Source: Sepiola atlantica
Taxonomy: Eukaryota; Mollusca; Cephalopoda; Sepiida; Sepiolidae
Assembly: GCA_963556195.1 (NCBI GenBank)
Contig: OY744522.1
Span: 41,762,263 to 41,826,262 of the forward strand
DNA length: 64,000 bases
Reading direction: 5' to 3'
Shown: piece after piece, positions 30,351 to 43,244 of the stretch
Layout of the letters: the number at the start of each line of letters is the position of its first letter
Numbering within the stretch: the first letter of the stretch is position 1
Position numbers and translations under genes: made by a program
Notes under the pieces: model-generated
What the model was told of the DNA's origin: nothing
Databases searched by the model: none
Seen by the model: only the letters and a program-made list of their open reading frames with translations

Positions 30351-32050
30351 AATGTTAGTGGGTTATTAGGATATATTAAGTAGTGCAGATAACATTAAGC
30401 TCAATGGTTTCCATGTCATCGTAAGAAGAGTTTTCTATATTATAATTTATTAAGTGTTGATTATTTGATCGTAATTATGACCTTTAAAATGTCATTATAT
30501 CATAAATTTGGTAATCTACTGAATTATAATTATAATATATATATTATGATTATAATTAGGTAGATTACAAAATGGATTACATAATTATAATTGTAAATAT
30601 TATATTTATCACACTTCATTGAATGTTTGAGAAAAAAGTTCTTTCAAAAATTGTGTTATTATATAGTCTAACGAGAAAGAAAAAGAAGTTGAGAACATAA
30701 TAGTAAGTTACACATTATTTTTCTCATGTACTTGTGTTCCTATGATTTGGCCATTTGGAGAAAGTGTGACTATTTTTTCAGCGTTCTCACGTGATTAATA
30801 TATATATACATATTAATTATTCAAGTTCAGATATGACTACATAATAAACACAACACCAATATGTTTTCAAAAGTACTCAATAAAAAGTAGAGTATTTATT
30901 TATTTACAGGAAAAGTGCTTAACTAACAGTATAGTGTATCTGGAAACAACCCCAACTTAAAACAAAATTACATAGGAGGGTGAACAACTGATGTTACGGC
31001 TAGATACAGAAACCACAAAAGATAAGTTAATAACCCAAATAATAAAACAGGTACAACATTATCTAACTCCATACTATCTCGAAAAGAAAATAATATATTA
31101 CCTGTACTAAAATAGAGCATTGTAAAAATGGCTTCAATACCTACACTGCACAATTTTACTTGTGTTATTGAGCTTAGTAAGAAGTTGGCTTTTGTTATTT
31201 TCCCTGATAAGAATTAGTTGTTAAATCAAAAAGATGAGATAGGATTTAAGTGTAGGCACTTACAACAGTTCACCCTGGATAAGTATGGTAATAAGCTCGT
31301 AATTCCATCATTATTAACCTTAAAATATATCATAAAAACTAAAGCATCTCTTGACAAATAACTGTAGCGTCGTAGATTTTTAGTTTACAGATACATTTGA
31401 AGGTTAAGTTTTTTAATGAAACTAGAAATTCGAAATTAAATACAGTTAGGTTTGTCGGTATGACCTCCATGTTTAATGTGGAGTACATATTAAGTGAACT
31501 TGTAAATTATTTATAACATGTGTTTGGTTAATCAGCGTTCGTAATTAAATTGATAGTTAATAATACAGTTCTGATTTTGTGTATGCCCTCCACTTATTTA
31601 ATTGCGAAGATAAAGAAAAGTAGTTGATTTGAGGTAGTAAAAATATTGTGCACACCCATATAACTAGAAGAGGGTTTAGTGGAAGTATTTCCCCCGATTG
31701 CTAGTGATATGAAGGATAAGGTTTTTATAACTTTTATAATTTAAAAGTACAATATTCTAATAGGAATATCAAGTTCAGATTTTAAATAATTATGTTGGGA
31801 TGACCTTTAAATTATTTATTTATATAGAGAATATTAAATTATTTTTTTATAATCAAATTAAGTAAGGGGGAAAACACAACACTATAGCTAGGAGGAAAAG
31901 TCAATCGATCGACCGACTTTTCCTGCCACGCCCCCCCCTTATTTTTACATTGGGTTTTCTGGGCGATTTAAACACCGATCTTTGATTTAGACACTGTCTT
32001 GATAGGCGCAAATTAATTAGTGTCAACTGTCACCAATGTTTATTTAATTT
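30351..32050. other. AT-rich, no gene; two hairpins
   Basis: A long AT hairpin at about 30508-30570 (AATCTACT facing AGGTAGATT around an AT palindrome) and a small perfect hairpin at 31892-31922 (GGAAAAGTC facing GACTTTTCC around 'aatcgatcgacc'). A C-run lies at about 31930. No coding signal. Confidence 0.6.

Positions 32051-32052
<2 letters not shown>

Positions 32053-32110
<58 letters not shown>
32053..32110. repeat. (TA)n then (GT)n
   Basis: About 28 TA units followed by GTGT-rich sequence. A (GA)n run lies at 32277-32306. Confidence 0.95.
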
Positions 32111-32117
<7 letters not shown>

Positions 32118-32261
32118 ATGTGTGTTTGTGTGTGGGTATGTGTACCTCGCTTCTAAAATCGTTCAAAACACCTAAAACGAAAGAGTAAGTTACACATATC
32201 TATTTTATTTTTAAACACAATTGTGTGCATATGATACTTAATCTACTGATTCCACAAATTA

Positions 32262-32309
<48 letters not shown>

Positions 32310-32489
32310 GGAGTTAGAGTAAGAAAGCAAAAGAGGGAGAGAGGGGGCAACACACGTTTTATGTATTTAAATTAAACTTTTAAATTCCGGATAATTAAAA
32401 TAATACTTTAGGTTAACAGGTTCCGGGCAACGACGGCCATCGAAAAACAGTCTAAAATAAGATGGGTCTATCAAATCTGAGAATTATGC

Positions 32490-32660
32490 GATCATAATGC
32501 AATTTCGAAATTAAGCATGACTTACGAATGAAAATATTATTACAGACTTAAGTTTGACAGGATGATTAAAATTCTATTTGAAAGTTAAGCGTGACAGCCG
32601 CACGAAAATGGGATTTCAAAATTAAACGTCGCAGACGTACGATTAGATATTCTACTTCTG
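32490..32660 (-). repeat. Reverse-oriented patch of the 12.9-15.4 kb satellite
   Basis: 'gaaagttaagcgtgac' and 'ttcaaaattaaacgtcgc' are reverse-complement relatives of 'gtcacgcttaaatttgaa'. Three or four degenerate units spaced about 55-60 bp. Confidence 0.45.
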
Positions 32661-33515
32661 TGCCTAATTGTATGTGTTTATAATAGCTAAAAGATGTCCC
32701 AAAACGATAGAAAAGATTCTTTTAATTTATAATGAATTTGGAATTCATAGTTAGTACAGACAGTTGAAAATACCAACATAAAGTAGTTTTATGTAGGTTT
32801 TGACAGTATCATTTAAGGAAAAGATGATGGCGGAGAAGTTGAATTACTCGCTACTCCGAATTAAAATCGGCGGACTTCAATGCGATTTCAGAGTTCTGCA
32901 AGGCTTCTCTGTTGCTAATAATGAAACACCCATCTTTTCTAAACCAGAAAGCGACGAAATCTTATTGAAAGACAATGCAGAAGTTTCACACGTTAGGAGT
33001 TGGACGGCGTGGTGATTTAATGCTGAGTGTCAAACGGAAGCACTTTTAGAATATTTTATAGAATTCTGTAAACATGGATATTTTGTTCTTTGAAAACTAC
33101 TTTAATAGAACTTCCGATTATACCCGTATTTACCAAGTATATTTAAGCAAACCTCCAGCAAAGTATAACACAATTATTTCCTTCGTTTTTGGGACAACCT
33201 GTCAATCTGCACCTTTAATGACTGCGATGTTATTTTAAACTGAGGTGTGACAAGCGGAACGACCGACAGAGCAACTTGTAAAGCCTCGAGGACACACATC
33301 TGAAGACATAAAATACATTAATAAATAAATATAAACAAAACAAACGAGATGAAATTTATTGTATTTTTCTTTCTTTTTCTCGTCTTTTGTAACCTTTGAT
33401 GTCATTCGCACGAGAGAAGCTCGACGCACGTTATCTTATCTTTGCTTTGATATTAATTCAAGAGAAGTCACACTGTTCGTTCGAAAAAACACAATGGCCA
33501 GCTGCGAGAACAGAT
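32661..33515. other. No gene recognised
   Basis: The 71-aa frame at 32800-33015 is non-repetitive, but I recognise no domain and it has no supporting context. Confidence 0.5.
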
Positions 33516-33519
33516 GCAA

Positions 33520-33859
33520 GTAAACACAGAATGAGAGAGAGAGAGAGTAAGAGAGAAAGAGACAGATAAAACAATGCAAGCAGACGAGCGAGAGAGATAC
33601 TGGAGAGTGAGAGAGAGTGGGAAAGACAGACAGCAGAAAGACAGATAGACAAACAGACCGAACTACCAGAGATAGCAAAGCTGTGAGGGAGAAAGGGAAT
33701 CCAGAGAGAAAGAAAGAGAGTTGAGACTGAAAAGGAAGGCCAAATAGAAAGAGAAAAAGAGGAGCCGAGAAAGACAGCTAAATCCAATGAGCAACGACAG
33801 AGTAAGCACAACCATAGATATATAAATATAAAGAGAGTAAGAGAGAATGCAATAAATAA

Positions 33860-33901
<42 letters not shown>

Positions 33902-34343
33902 CATACATACATACATACATACATACATACATACATACATAAATAAATACCAGTGAAAGCAGACGAGCGCTTGAGAGAGACTAGGGAGTTCGATTGAAGG
34001 CAATCGAGAGATAGAGAGAGTGTGTGTGAAAGAGAGAGGGAGAGGGAGAAAAAGAGAGAGAGAGAGAAGAAATACCGATATATACAGAGAGAATGACCAG
34101 GGAGAGCAGATTTTGCGAGAGATAGAGATAACACATAGAGAGAAATAGAGAGAGAGAGACGAGAGTTTGAGGGAAAAGACTAGCAATAGCGAAGGATAGA
34201 TACGGAGAAGTAGAAAGAAAACGACAAGACAACTAAACCGAAAGACCAGCGAGACGGTAAGCACAAACAAAAGAATATAGAGAAAAAGTTTTTTAAAAAA
34301 TGCCAGAAAAGAGAGAGAGACACACATAGAAAGAAAGAGAAAT

Positions 34344-34374
<31 letters not shown>

Positions 34375-34390
34375 AAGATGATAAAAACGA
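33520..34390. repeat. About 0.9-kb purine-rich (GA)n-like block
   Basis: The plus strand is mostly GA, GAGA, GAAA and AGAC, with a (GT)n run at about 33860-33876, (GA)n at 33876-33900 and (CATA)n at 33901-33940. The composition leaves long minus-strand frames open, the largest 329 codons of serine/leucine/phenylalanine (33458-34447). That frame is a composition artefact. Confidence 0.9.
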
Positions 34391-34444
34391 TAGATAGCTT
34401 TCATCTCTGTTACAATGTACTGAGCTATTAACAAAATTCTGCTC

Positions 34445-36030
34445 CACCTTATTTTAAAATGTCAACCGCAGCAAAAAACGTTAACTAAATATATGCAACC
34501 CTTCAAATTGAATTAAAAATTATCGATTAAACTTCTCTTTCTGTCGATCCGATAACAAATATTTGAACACATAATTAATTTTTATTAAAGTAAAATAAGT
34601 TTTCATTAATGTCTGAGTAAATTATATAGACATTTAAAATACGTTAATAGAAATACGTTATCTTTCAAAGATAAACTACAAAATTATTGGGAATTAACAA
34701 TAATAAATATAGTTGTAAATATATTTTACTTTGAATTAAAACAAATTCATCTATATTAATTTAAAATATTCATTAATATAAAACCACTCTAGCGAAATAA
34801 CTTCTTTCAATAAACTTCTAATTATCTCCCTTGGATCTAATTAATTATCGCTTACTAATAAACGTCAAGATAGATAATACATTAAAATTAGAGTCCTAGT
34901 TTTTAAACTGTATAATATTATTATTTTTTTAATTCAACGATATGTTTTTGCTTATAATAGCGATCTAATTGTTTGTACTCTGCTTGCGAAATTCTATTAA
35001 TACATTTTGTAGAATCGTTTTTACTAAGATTTAATATATTTCAAATAATATATTTGGCTATACGTTATTGGAAGTTATAGAATTACTGGTTAAAAGTGTA
35101 ATTTATTTTGCTAATTGTTTCGAATTTTTTATAAAGGAAAACAATATGATTCATTAGGATTAATTTGTTAAAATATGGTATCTAAAATGAATTGACTTGG
35201 AAACAATTGTAAAAAAAACCTCTTTGTATGTAATTTATTCAAATTAGCTTGAAAAAGCTATTTATAAATTTCTGTTTTTCCATGGATAGCATTAAGCTTT
35301 CACTTTGCAGATTTTAACCGGATATTACTTAAAGGAAAACATTTTTTTTTATCTTAAAACAACTTCATATCTAACGTTGTTTTGTGAATTTTTGTATAAC
35401 ATTAAAAACCAATAAAATAGACAGTTAACTTCTCGAAGGCGGAACAGATCCGATCCAGGATAGCACACTTTGCACATAAAAAGGTATCGATATAATTTCA
35501 TATAGATTTATAACAATAGTAAATAATTAAAATAGATTATCTGAACACTTTACTGCAGTTTCATGGTTAAATTGATCGAAATAAATTAATAAGATCGTCT
35601 ACATACATTTGCTTTTCAAATATATTATGACTTAAAAGATTTTATACATTTCTTACAATCGTATTCATCGTGAAATCGCAGTAAAGTAAGAATACACTTA
35701 TTTGATTGTGTATGTATTAACGATATAAGTGATCAACCAAAGAGTATTCTATGCTATCTACAGGTCAAAATTAAATGATCGCAGGGACAACATTTTGATA
35801 GAAAGTAGTTGAAGTGTTTTTCTTTTTTTGTTTTGTTGAACGAGGGTAGAAGAGAGCCTATTAATAATTTAAATGAGCTTTTTTTCAATATAAAAATAAA
35901 TAACCTATTGATCGTATGTTCTCTCGCCTCATACAGCAAGAAAGTATTGTTACATTGCTGGTAAAATCCGAAACAAATAACTTACCACAGAGCTTGATAA
36001 ATGAAATACTTGCACAAGTTCGTCTTTCTT
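34445..36030. other. AT-rich, no gene recognised
   Basis: Low-complexity AT-rich sequence without recognised repeats or RNA genes. Confidence 0.55.
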
Positions 36031-36032
36031 TA

Positions 36033-36111
36033 GACGTATTGGCTCGTCAGTAAAGCGGTCTTAAGCGGGTGGGTCTTCTACTCAGTCACAGGTTCGAATC
36101 CTGTATGCGTT
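36033..36111 (+). repeat. tRNA-like sequence (SINE head or tRNA pseudogene)
   Basis: A 7-bp acceptor pairing GACGTAT with ATGCGTT (two wobbles) and a perfect T-arm ACAGG/CCTGT with loop TTCGAAT can be drawn. The D-region 'ggctcgtcagtaaagc' is plausible. The anticodon arm (GGGTG with TACTC, loop GGTCTTC) lacks U33 and is weak. A related partial copy, 'gacgtattggcgcgttagtc', lies at about 36618. This points to a tRNA-derived repeat more than a functional gene. Confidence 0.5.
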
Positions 36112-36617
36112 TAATTTTTCACTGTAGTATTCTTCGGTTTTCCGCAACACATTAGGTTAAATACATTATTTGTCTAGTGATATTTCCCGAGTAGATATTA
36201 GCATCAACAAAACGCAGCGTAATACATAAGATATTGTCGGATATAAATTCCAATCTACGATATATAACTCATTCCCTGTATATTCCATCGTTTGATGCAG
36301 TAAGACGATATCGTTGCATTGCTAGCAGAAATGTAAGCAACACTTTAGCACACAGATCGCACAACGCGATGGACGCCATTGTTAAAATTTACGAAGCTAT
36401 CGCTATAAAAAAGTGTTGCATTTCAACACTCGACAACACTCAAAATGATGTTTTACATAATATGGTACCGGCATAATTCTATCTTGCTTTTAAATGAAAT
36501 AAGCTATTAGTCGAAGTCTAGATTAAATATATTCGTTATTTTATTGTTCAATGTCTCGATTTGAACAAATTAGATTTATCGGGGGTTGCATTCAAACTCT
36601 GCGGTTATTTGCACTCT

Positions 36618-36660
36618 TGACGTATTGGCGCGTTAGTCAAGCTGTCTTATTAGTAAACTA
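36618..36660 (+). repeat. Second, partial tRNA-like copy
   Basis: 'gacgtattggcgcgttagtc' and 'aagctgtctta' match the start of 36033-36111. The B-box half is missing. Confidence 0.4.
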
Positions 36661-36807
36661 TTTAAAGTTAGGTAACGATAATTGGATAAATGATTCTATT
36701 TAAAAATTGCATCGTAATACACGATCGGTTAATAACGAGCAATACATAAACAAACATGCTTGAAAGTTCTGACTGCTTAATTTCCAACCGTGCCACCAAT
36801 AAAGCAA

Positions 36808-36845
36808 AAACCTGTGGCGCAACGGATAAAGCGATTCCGGCTTTT
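36808..36845 (+). repeat. tRNA-Arg-like head fragment
   Basis: 'cctgtggcgcaacggataaa' is nearly identical to the head of the SINE at 7876. Only the A-box half is present. Confidence 0.5.
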
Positions 36846-36957
36846 TCATGTTAAATCTCTTCTGCTTTCATCGGTTCAGTTTTCGTTATTTAATCTAAAC
36901 AAATTTAGAACACCTTATTTACTTATTACGAAATAACAAAATTTATTCATATCTACT

Positions 36958-37332
36958 AGTACTTTTGGCTAAGATCAAATTGTAGTATCTGTTCTGATGG
37001 ATACTGCACCCCATAGACTGGTATTGTCTTGGCCTACGGGGCTTGATTTACGCTTGTCTATGGGTCTGTCCTGTGTAGTTCTAGGAGGTCCACTCTCCCA
37101 GACTTCGCCACCCCTCTTTGGGGAGGAGTAAGTTTATTGCTTACTGCCTGAGGCGCCCCTACCGGGGAATGCCGACGGGGCTGACCATGCAATTTTTAAA
37201 TGCCAGAGTGCTCACCTCTCGGACGCTGGCTTTTCAAACCCCACTTTCCGGACCCGACCTTGGGTCACATCTTACCTTGTGGAAGTAAGATAAAACTGGC
37301 CTTGTGCCTAACTCCTGGAGAAAAGTAAATAA
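36958..37332 (+). mobile_element. U2-snRNA-headed SINE, copy 2
   Basis: The head CTTTTGGCTAAGATCAAATT then 'gtagtatctgttctgatg' matches U2 snRNA, including an intact GTAGTA branch-site recognition element. The body aligns with copy 1 throughout ('actggtattgtcttggcct', 'gaggcgcccctaccgggga', 'ccttgggtcacatctta') and ends 'cctaactcctggagaaaag'. It carries about 36 nt near 37200-37236 ('gctcacctctcggacgctgg') absent from copy 1. It is GC-rich compared with its surroundings and has no clear poly-A tail. Confidence 0.8.
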
Positions 37333-37334
37333 AT

Positions 37335-38165
37335 ACTATTCGGGGAGTTTGTCAATTTTCATCTTAACCCTATTAAGGGCATATGATTTCAGTATACTGC
37401 CATTTTTCATTGAATGTCACTACTTTTGTAAAGTTTATACCTCAATACAATGCCTTCTCATAACTGATATAGTTGGTAGTGTGACTAATCAAGGTATATG
37501 GTAAACTGAAATTAAAATGCCATCAACTAGACCCTAGAACCTCTATCTCTGCCAAGAATCAGCTGAATCCATCAAATAGTTGATGAGATACAGGGTGGCA
37601 AATACGTACGTACGTACGTACGTACGTACGTACGTACGTACGTACACACAGATAACATGATTTTATGATTGTACTTTCTGGATCTCTGGGTTGCCTTGAC
37701 TAATGATGCTGAAATTCTACACCCTTATAGAACCTATCAAATACAAATTTTGTGCAAAGTTTTAACTAATTTGGTTTATTGGTTTTTGAGTTATGATTGA
37801 TAAATGAAATGAGATTTCCAGCATAGGCCATTCCTGGAATCTATTAAGGGATAGAGCACTCTCGCCCCTCCCTTGATTCTTATCTCACCCTTGTGTATTA
37901 CAATGTGATGGATTTTGTGTTACAAATGTTTAAGAATATTTTTATGAAGCACTTCTATTTTTTTATTTTAGAATAAAGTGTACGGTTGTACGCGGGTGAT
38001 GGAGAAACAGTTTTTTCGTTAGTTGGCGTTTGAATAATCGTGTCTGGTCCTAGTGTCTTTTAATGTAAATAAGTTTGTTTTATTTTTTTAAGAGAATCAT
38101 TTTATGTCATGATTTAGTCGTGTTTGTCTGTTTGCATATGTTTTAGAATCTTTTAGATGATGACT
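37335..38165. other. No gene; one tetranucleotide repeat
   Basis: A perfect (TACG)n run of about 10 units at 37605-37645 sits in otherwise unclassified sequence. The string is its own reverse complement and every unit contains CpG. Confidence 0.8.
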
Positions 38166-38169
38166 TATA

Positions 38170-38566
38170 ATGTGTATAATTCGGATTATTCGGACTACTG
38201 TTCTCATATTGGATCTTATTCTGACAGCGTCTCAGCCGATGTAATCGTCAACCATCTTAGGTGTGTTTTGTCGACCTTACAAAGACACATGGCGCAAGGA
38301 ATAACAGTTCTAAATATAATCAGTTCTAAGTGGCAGTTTTCAGGAGGTTGAAGAGTCAATCTACTGTACGAGAGATACAAATAGCACAATTACGAATTAC
38401 TTAAGACTTTTACCAGGCCATAGCTAACGGGAAAAAGAGATTCAATAAAAAATTTCGTTTTAAATTCCATGCAGATTCCCAAGTTCAACAAGACCCACCT
38501 GAAGAAGACGGCCGAAACGTTGTGAGAATAGCATCCAATATAAGGACAATAGTCAATATCATCATT
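38170..38566 (+). mobile_element. tRNA-headed fold-back SINE, copy 2
   Basis: Same architecture as 7748-8180: inverted tail at the left ('attcggactactgttctcat', 'tctcagccgatgtaat'), a degraded head ('cacatggcgcaaggaataac'), the body block 'acaattacgaattacttaag' (identical to copy 1), and the tail at the right ('gacggccgaaacgttgtg', 'ccaatataaggacaatagtc'). Confidence 0.65.
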
Positions 38567-38569
38567 TTC

Positions 38570-40125
38570 ATATACATTTTTAAAAGGAAGAAACAATATA
38601 AGTATAGCTTTAATAAATGAGGATAACAAATAAAGTAAGCTTACCAGGAGGGAAAGAGCACGTGTAGAAAATAACGCCGAAGATGACGATGAGATCATCT
38701 AATTAATTACATAATGTAATTATTGGATGTAAAAGTAAAAGTTTCACATACTATTAGGCTATACAACTAATTTATGTGAAACTAATAAAATTGTTTATCT
38801 GACAGTTGGTTATATTTTATTTTTAACGGAAAATGATTTGCATTTCATGGCATTATTGAAAAATGTCTCCATTTTATCAATAGTCCGTGCCGGAATATGT
38901 ACTCTTTGAAAGAAACTAAAGGCGAAGTTTGTTTTCCTATTAAATAAGCATGGTGCAACAGTAATAAGTAAAAATTGCCTAGTCGGAATAAAATATTGAT
39001 TTGTCACATCAAATGCTGTTGGTGACAATCTACGAGAATTTTACGGACTTTTCTTTATATATTAGAATAGATAGAAGATAGACTAATGTATTTGATCATA
39101 TCTAGGCCACTACAAGACTGAGCATTTTTATCTCAGATTTTGTGAAAAGGGAACACAGAGAGTTACCACAAAGTCTGATTCTAAGTTCATAACATTAGTC
39201 ATGTTATTATTGTTTTAACATAGTTTCTAATATAACATATATCAATTGATATAACGAATTTTTTAACCTCACCTCGATCACTTGATATAACCTAATCCGT
39301 AAGAAAATCGTTGAATTTAGTCATTGAACTCTCTATTTTGATTCCAAAATATTCAGCACATTTCAATTACCGTGTGAGATATCGAGGTCAAAGATCCATG
39401 TCCAGGTCACGCAGAATGTGAAAGTCACCCTTTATGAGAAAACTTCGATTCTGTTAATCGCAGAGAATCACTACTCAGTCTATATTGTAGCCAATAACTC
39501 GCACATATTATATGACATTGACCTTTAAAAGATCGATCAAGATCAAAATTTTGACGAGATTTCAACTTCGATTTTTTTTTTCAAATTTGATGCTCTCTGA
39601 TAACAGTAACCACCATTCAAAATTTCAACCTGATCACATACATAGTTTTTCAGTTATTAACGTTTCAATGGCATGCAGTCGGAAATACTTTCTTCAATAT
39701 GGAAAAGTAAAGCTCAGATAAGATTTTAACCTATCCTTACGTTGTCGGGCAGAAGTATGTAGTCCTAAGACTGACTTATGTTCGCGTGTCTTTTATTATC
39801 GTTCCCATGTTATCAGGCTTCTTTGTCTTGGAGTACGTTTTAATGCATTTAGGGGTACATTTAGGGATATGAAAACATTTCCATTGATATAAACACCTAA
39901 ATGGGCGATGGGTTAGTGAGGGCTTCTTCAAGAAAAAATGAAAACTAAGAAAAAAATAGTAGTAAAAATACTTACTTTAAAAATGTTTAATGTGTATACA
40001 TTAGCAAACGCACTTTTAAAGGGTATTTGATCCAATGTTTCCTTTTTTAAAACTGAAGGCGACTATTTTTTTTGTTGCTATTAGTAAAAAACTATTATAT
40101 ATCGAGCGCTTATTAAACGGTAAAC
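38570..40125. other. No gene recognised
   Basis: AT-rich sequence; several short frames without recognisable features. Confidence 0.5.
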
Positions 40126-40129
40126 GTCT

Positions 40130-40160
<31 letters not shown>

Positions 40161-40206
40161 GGAGACAGACAGATAGAGAGTGAGAGAGAGAAAGAGAGAG
40201 AGAGAT
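40130..40206. repeat. (GA)n
   Basis: Imperfect GAGA/GACA run. Confidence 0.9.
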
Positions 40207-40539
40207 ATATAAGGGGAGAAAGAAAGAATGATGACGTGAAATTCTATCGTTAAAGTGTCAGTTTTGTGCCACCCACAAGGAAATTGGATGGAATTTGATA
40301 AAATGGAAAGAATGGAACGGTTCCGATTGCAACTAGATTAAAAAAAACGCCTATCTTTTAAAAATTCATGATATAAAAGTTCTGTTTGTTTCTCGGTCCG
40401 CGGATACCATTGAGAACTAAAGCTCTATACTAAGAAAAAAGCACAACATAATCCATCATAAAATACAGGCCACGTTACTATAAAAATTATTTTACTTATT
40501 GCATATATATGTTTATATCACATTTTATGTAGTACTTTT

Positions 40540-40542
40540 CCC

Positions 40543-40602
<60 letters not shown>

Positions 40603-40783
40603 ATATATATATGTATGTATATATATGTAGGTATATATATGTAAGTACTTATATATATATATATATACACATATGTACATATGTACATGTATATATATGT
40701 ATGTATATATATATATACATATACATATACATATATATACATATATATACACACACATATATATATATAGAGAGAGAGAGAAA

Positions 40784-40816
<33 letters not shown>

Positions 40817-40818
40817 GG
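40540..40818. repeat. (CT)n-(TA/TATG)n-(GA)n compound microsatellite
   Basis: CT run, about 200 bp of TATA/TATG/TACA mixtures, then GA run. The opposing CT and GA ends can pair, so the whole block is an imperfect inverted repeat. Frames on both strands here are artefacts. Confidence 0.9.
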
Positions 40819-40819
40819 G

Positions 40820-42020
40820 AGGAAGTGATACAGACAATGTGATATAAACATATACATGCAATAAGTAAAACAATTTTTGGTACAGACAAATTAGTACAAC
40901 ATTAGTACCGTCGGTCTCAAGCACAGAAGGACTTAGCCATCCGGTTCTCTTCAGCTTATGTTGTCATCTGTTTCGAAATGTGAAACCACGTGTCACTCTC
41001 GTTTGGACCCCTTATTTGCCTCGAGTGTTATGTAGATTTGTTTAAATTTAGTATAAGGGAGGTTTAATAAAGTTTGAAAAAGGGGGGGGGTGAAAAGTAA
41101 GAATTTTGATTTAAAAATAGAAAACATTTAAAAATATGAAAATAAACAATAAAAAATAAAAAATATTTTAATATAACTCCCGTAAGTGAATGTTTACAAG
41201 TAGCGTATATTTGGCCGTTACTGTTTTGAGAGTTAATAATGTGTTTTCGAAAGAAAATAGGAAGAGAAAATGGGGTTAAGGATAATACTTATGAAGAGAT
41301 CAAAAGCTTAACAACACACACATTAAATTCAAGTTTAAATCCTGGATTAAAGGACTTTAAATCAATCTAAAAGGAATTTAAATAAAGATATAACCCGGGC
41401 AGATTTGTCGATCGGTCTAAGGACAGTAATTCTGCAGGGATCTTGAATGATTTGTATTCGGAATTTAACATTATTAACGAAGGTATAGGGAAGGCTTATG
41501 GGAGTAATCATATTGGTATACTGATTAAGACTGGTGTAGAGATAATAGTAAGGATCGGGTCGCAAGATTGAATCTGTTAGGTTAGGTTAGCATTTTAACT
41601 ATGAAACTATGAAATGGTGGGGACTTATGGGAGTAATGATAATGTGAAATGGGGGTTATACCCTCTTAATGACTGGACAATTTATTGGGAAAGTTAGTAA
41701 TTATTGGTCTTGAGTAGTGGTGTGGATATGGGCCGATTAAGATATTTATTCCTATTTTTTTATTTTATTTATATTCATGAGGCAATAGTTGGGAGGATTG
41801 TCCGGAGTGGAAGTCGGTATTAAGTGGGGCAATTATGGGGTTATACATTTGGCAGAGGTGGGTGTTGCTAGGCTTTTATGTGTATCGGTAAAAATAATTT
41901 ATAAGTAGTGCTTGTCTCCTGTGGATGAATCCTTTAATGATTCCATCTCTGATATAAAACAGACTGTATTTGGACCAATGATGACACTTAATATATGGCA
42001 TTTTTCTGCATCACAAAAGA
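40820..42020. other. No gene; G/T-rich segment
   Basis: 41380-41890 is G- and T-rich on the plus strand, with the phrase 'cttatgggagtaat' twice (41489, 41626). It could be untranslated retroelement sequence but cannot be classified. Confidence 0.45.
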
Positions 42021-42021
42021 A

Positions 42022-42024
42022 GTA

Positions 42025-42083
<59 letters not shown>

Positions 42084-42125
42084 CTATATCTAAATATATA
42101 TATGTGTGTGTGCGTGTGTGTGTCT
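42022..42125. repeat. (TA)n then (GT)n
   Basis: TA runs with 'taca' and 'tgta' breaks, ending in GT-rich sequence. Confidence 0.9.
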
Positions 42126-42129
42126 GTGA

Positions 42130-43105
42130 GTGTACATACACACTTTGTTTTTTGTTTAGTATAAAGATATATAACAGAGTGCTTAATTATTTAATAATAA
42201 GAACATACTATTTAGTTATTTATTAATAGTGTTGCAGAAAATCATGTCAAATCAACATGATACCATGTGTTTCAATACTGGTACAGGTACAGGTACAGGT
42301 ACAAGTCTAGATAGAAAGCTAACCTGTCATTTGGTTTGTTTATTATAACAAAAAAATCGCTCTTGCTATCTTCAGCTATATTTGATTTTTGAAAAAGTTA
42401 CGAGACCTTCTGGGAGACAGTTAATTTTTTTTTTCAATTACTTTTTACTTTTCAGTACACAAATTAGTGAACGTCTTTCTGTTCAGGGCGTCAAAATGCG
42501 TTTATGGCGAAATTTATGAATAGCCAACATATTTTAATATAAGAGGGGAAAGGAGAAGAGAAAAAACAACCCAAAGTCAAATTAAACAGTCGCTTCCTTG
42601 TAATATTCACAATTATTTAATGAGTTTGAGAGTATTAATATGTTTTCCTTTGACGTCGTTCATAGCATCTTTCACACATTATCTTTGCTAGTGTTGTGTT
42701 TCTATAATCTGTTTTATAATCTGTGTGTATAGTCTCTGCTAAAAAAATTCTTTATTATTTTAGGTTTTGAAGAAATAATAGTCTTTATAGATGGCGTGCT
42801 AGAATAAATGATTTTATTGTATTCCTATTGACAAATTTATGTAATCTATGCTGTGGGGGAGTTTTCATCCAGTAATCCTAGCAAAACCTAGACTACACGT
42901 GTTTTGGTGTTGAGCGAAAAAAATACTTTTCATTATTCTACTGTGCTAGCTAGATGCGTAGGTTTTGTTGGACATGAATAAAATATTTTGTTAAACACCG
43001 CTTTTTCGGAGTGTTTCATTATAGTATGGACAGCTTGTTCAATGATTTCAATATTGGACGAATAATTTTACTTGCATATATATGTTTGTACAGCATTGTC
43101 TGTAT
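42130..43105. other. No gene recognised
   Basis: Contains a 6-bp repeat GGTACA with about four units at 42284-42305. Otherwise unclassified. Confidence 0.5.
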
Positions 43106-43107
43106 CA

Positions 43108-43151
<44 letters not shown>

Positions 43152-43185
43152 ATATATATATATATATATATATAAATATGTATAT

Positions 43186-43237
<52 letters not shown>

Positions 43238-43242
43238 ATATA
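43108..43242. repeat. (CT)n-(TA)n-(CA)n-(TA)n-(GT)n
   Basis: The outer (CA)n and (GT)n runs are complementary around a TA core (43188-43240), a natural hairpin. Confidence 0.9.
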
Positions 43243-43244
43243 TT

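Noticed and set aside
32800..33015. 71-codon frame as a host exon
   Set aside because: No recognisable domain or splice context that I can support.
33458..34447. 329-codon minus-strand open frame
   Set aside because: It lies wholly in purine-rich repeat sequence and translates to serine/leucine/phenylalanine monotony; several overlapping frames are open too.
36033..36111. Functional tRNA gene
   Set aside because: It lacks U33 and has a weak anticodon arm; a related fragment nearby points to a repeat family.
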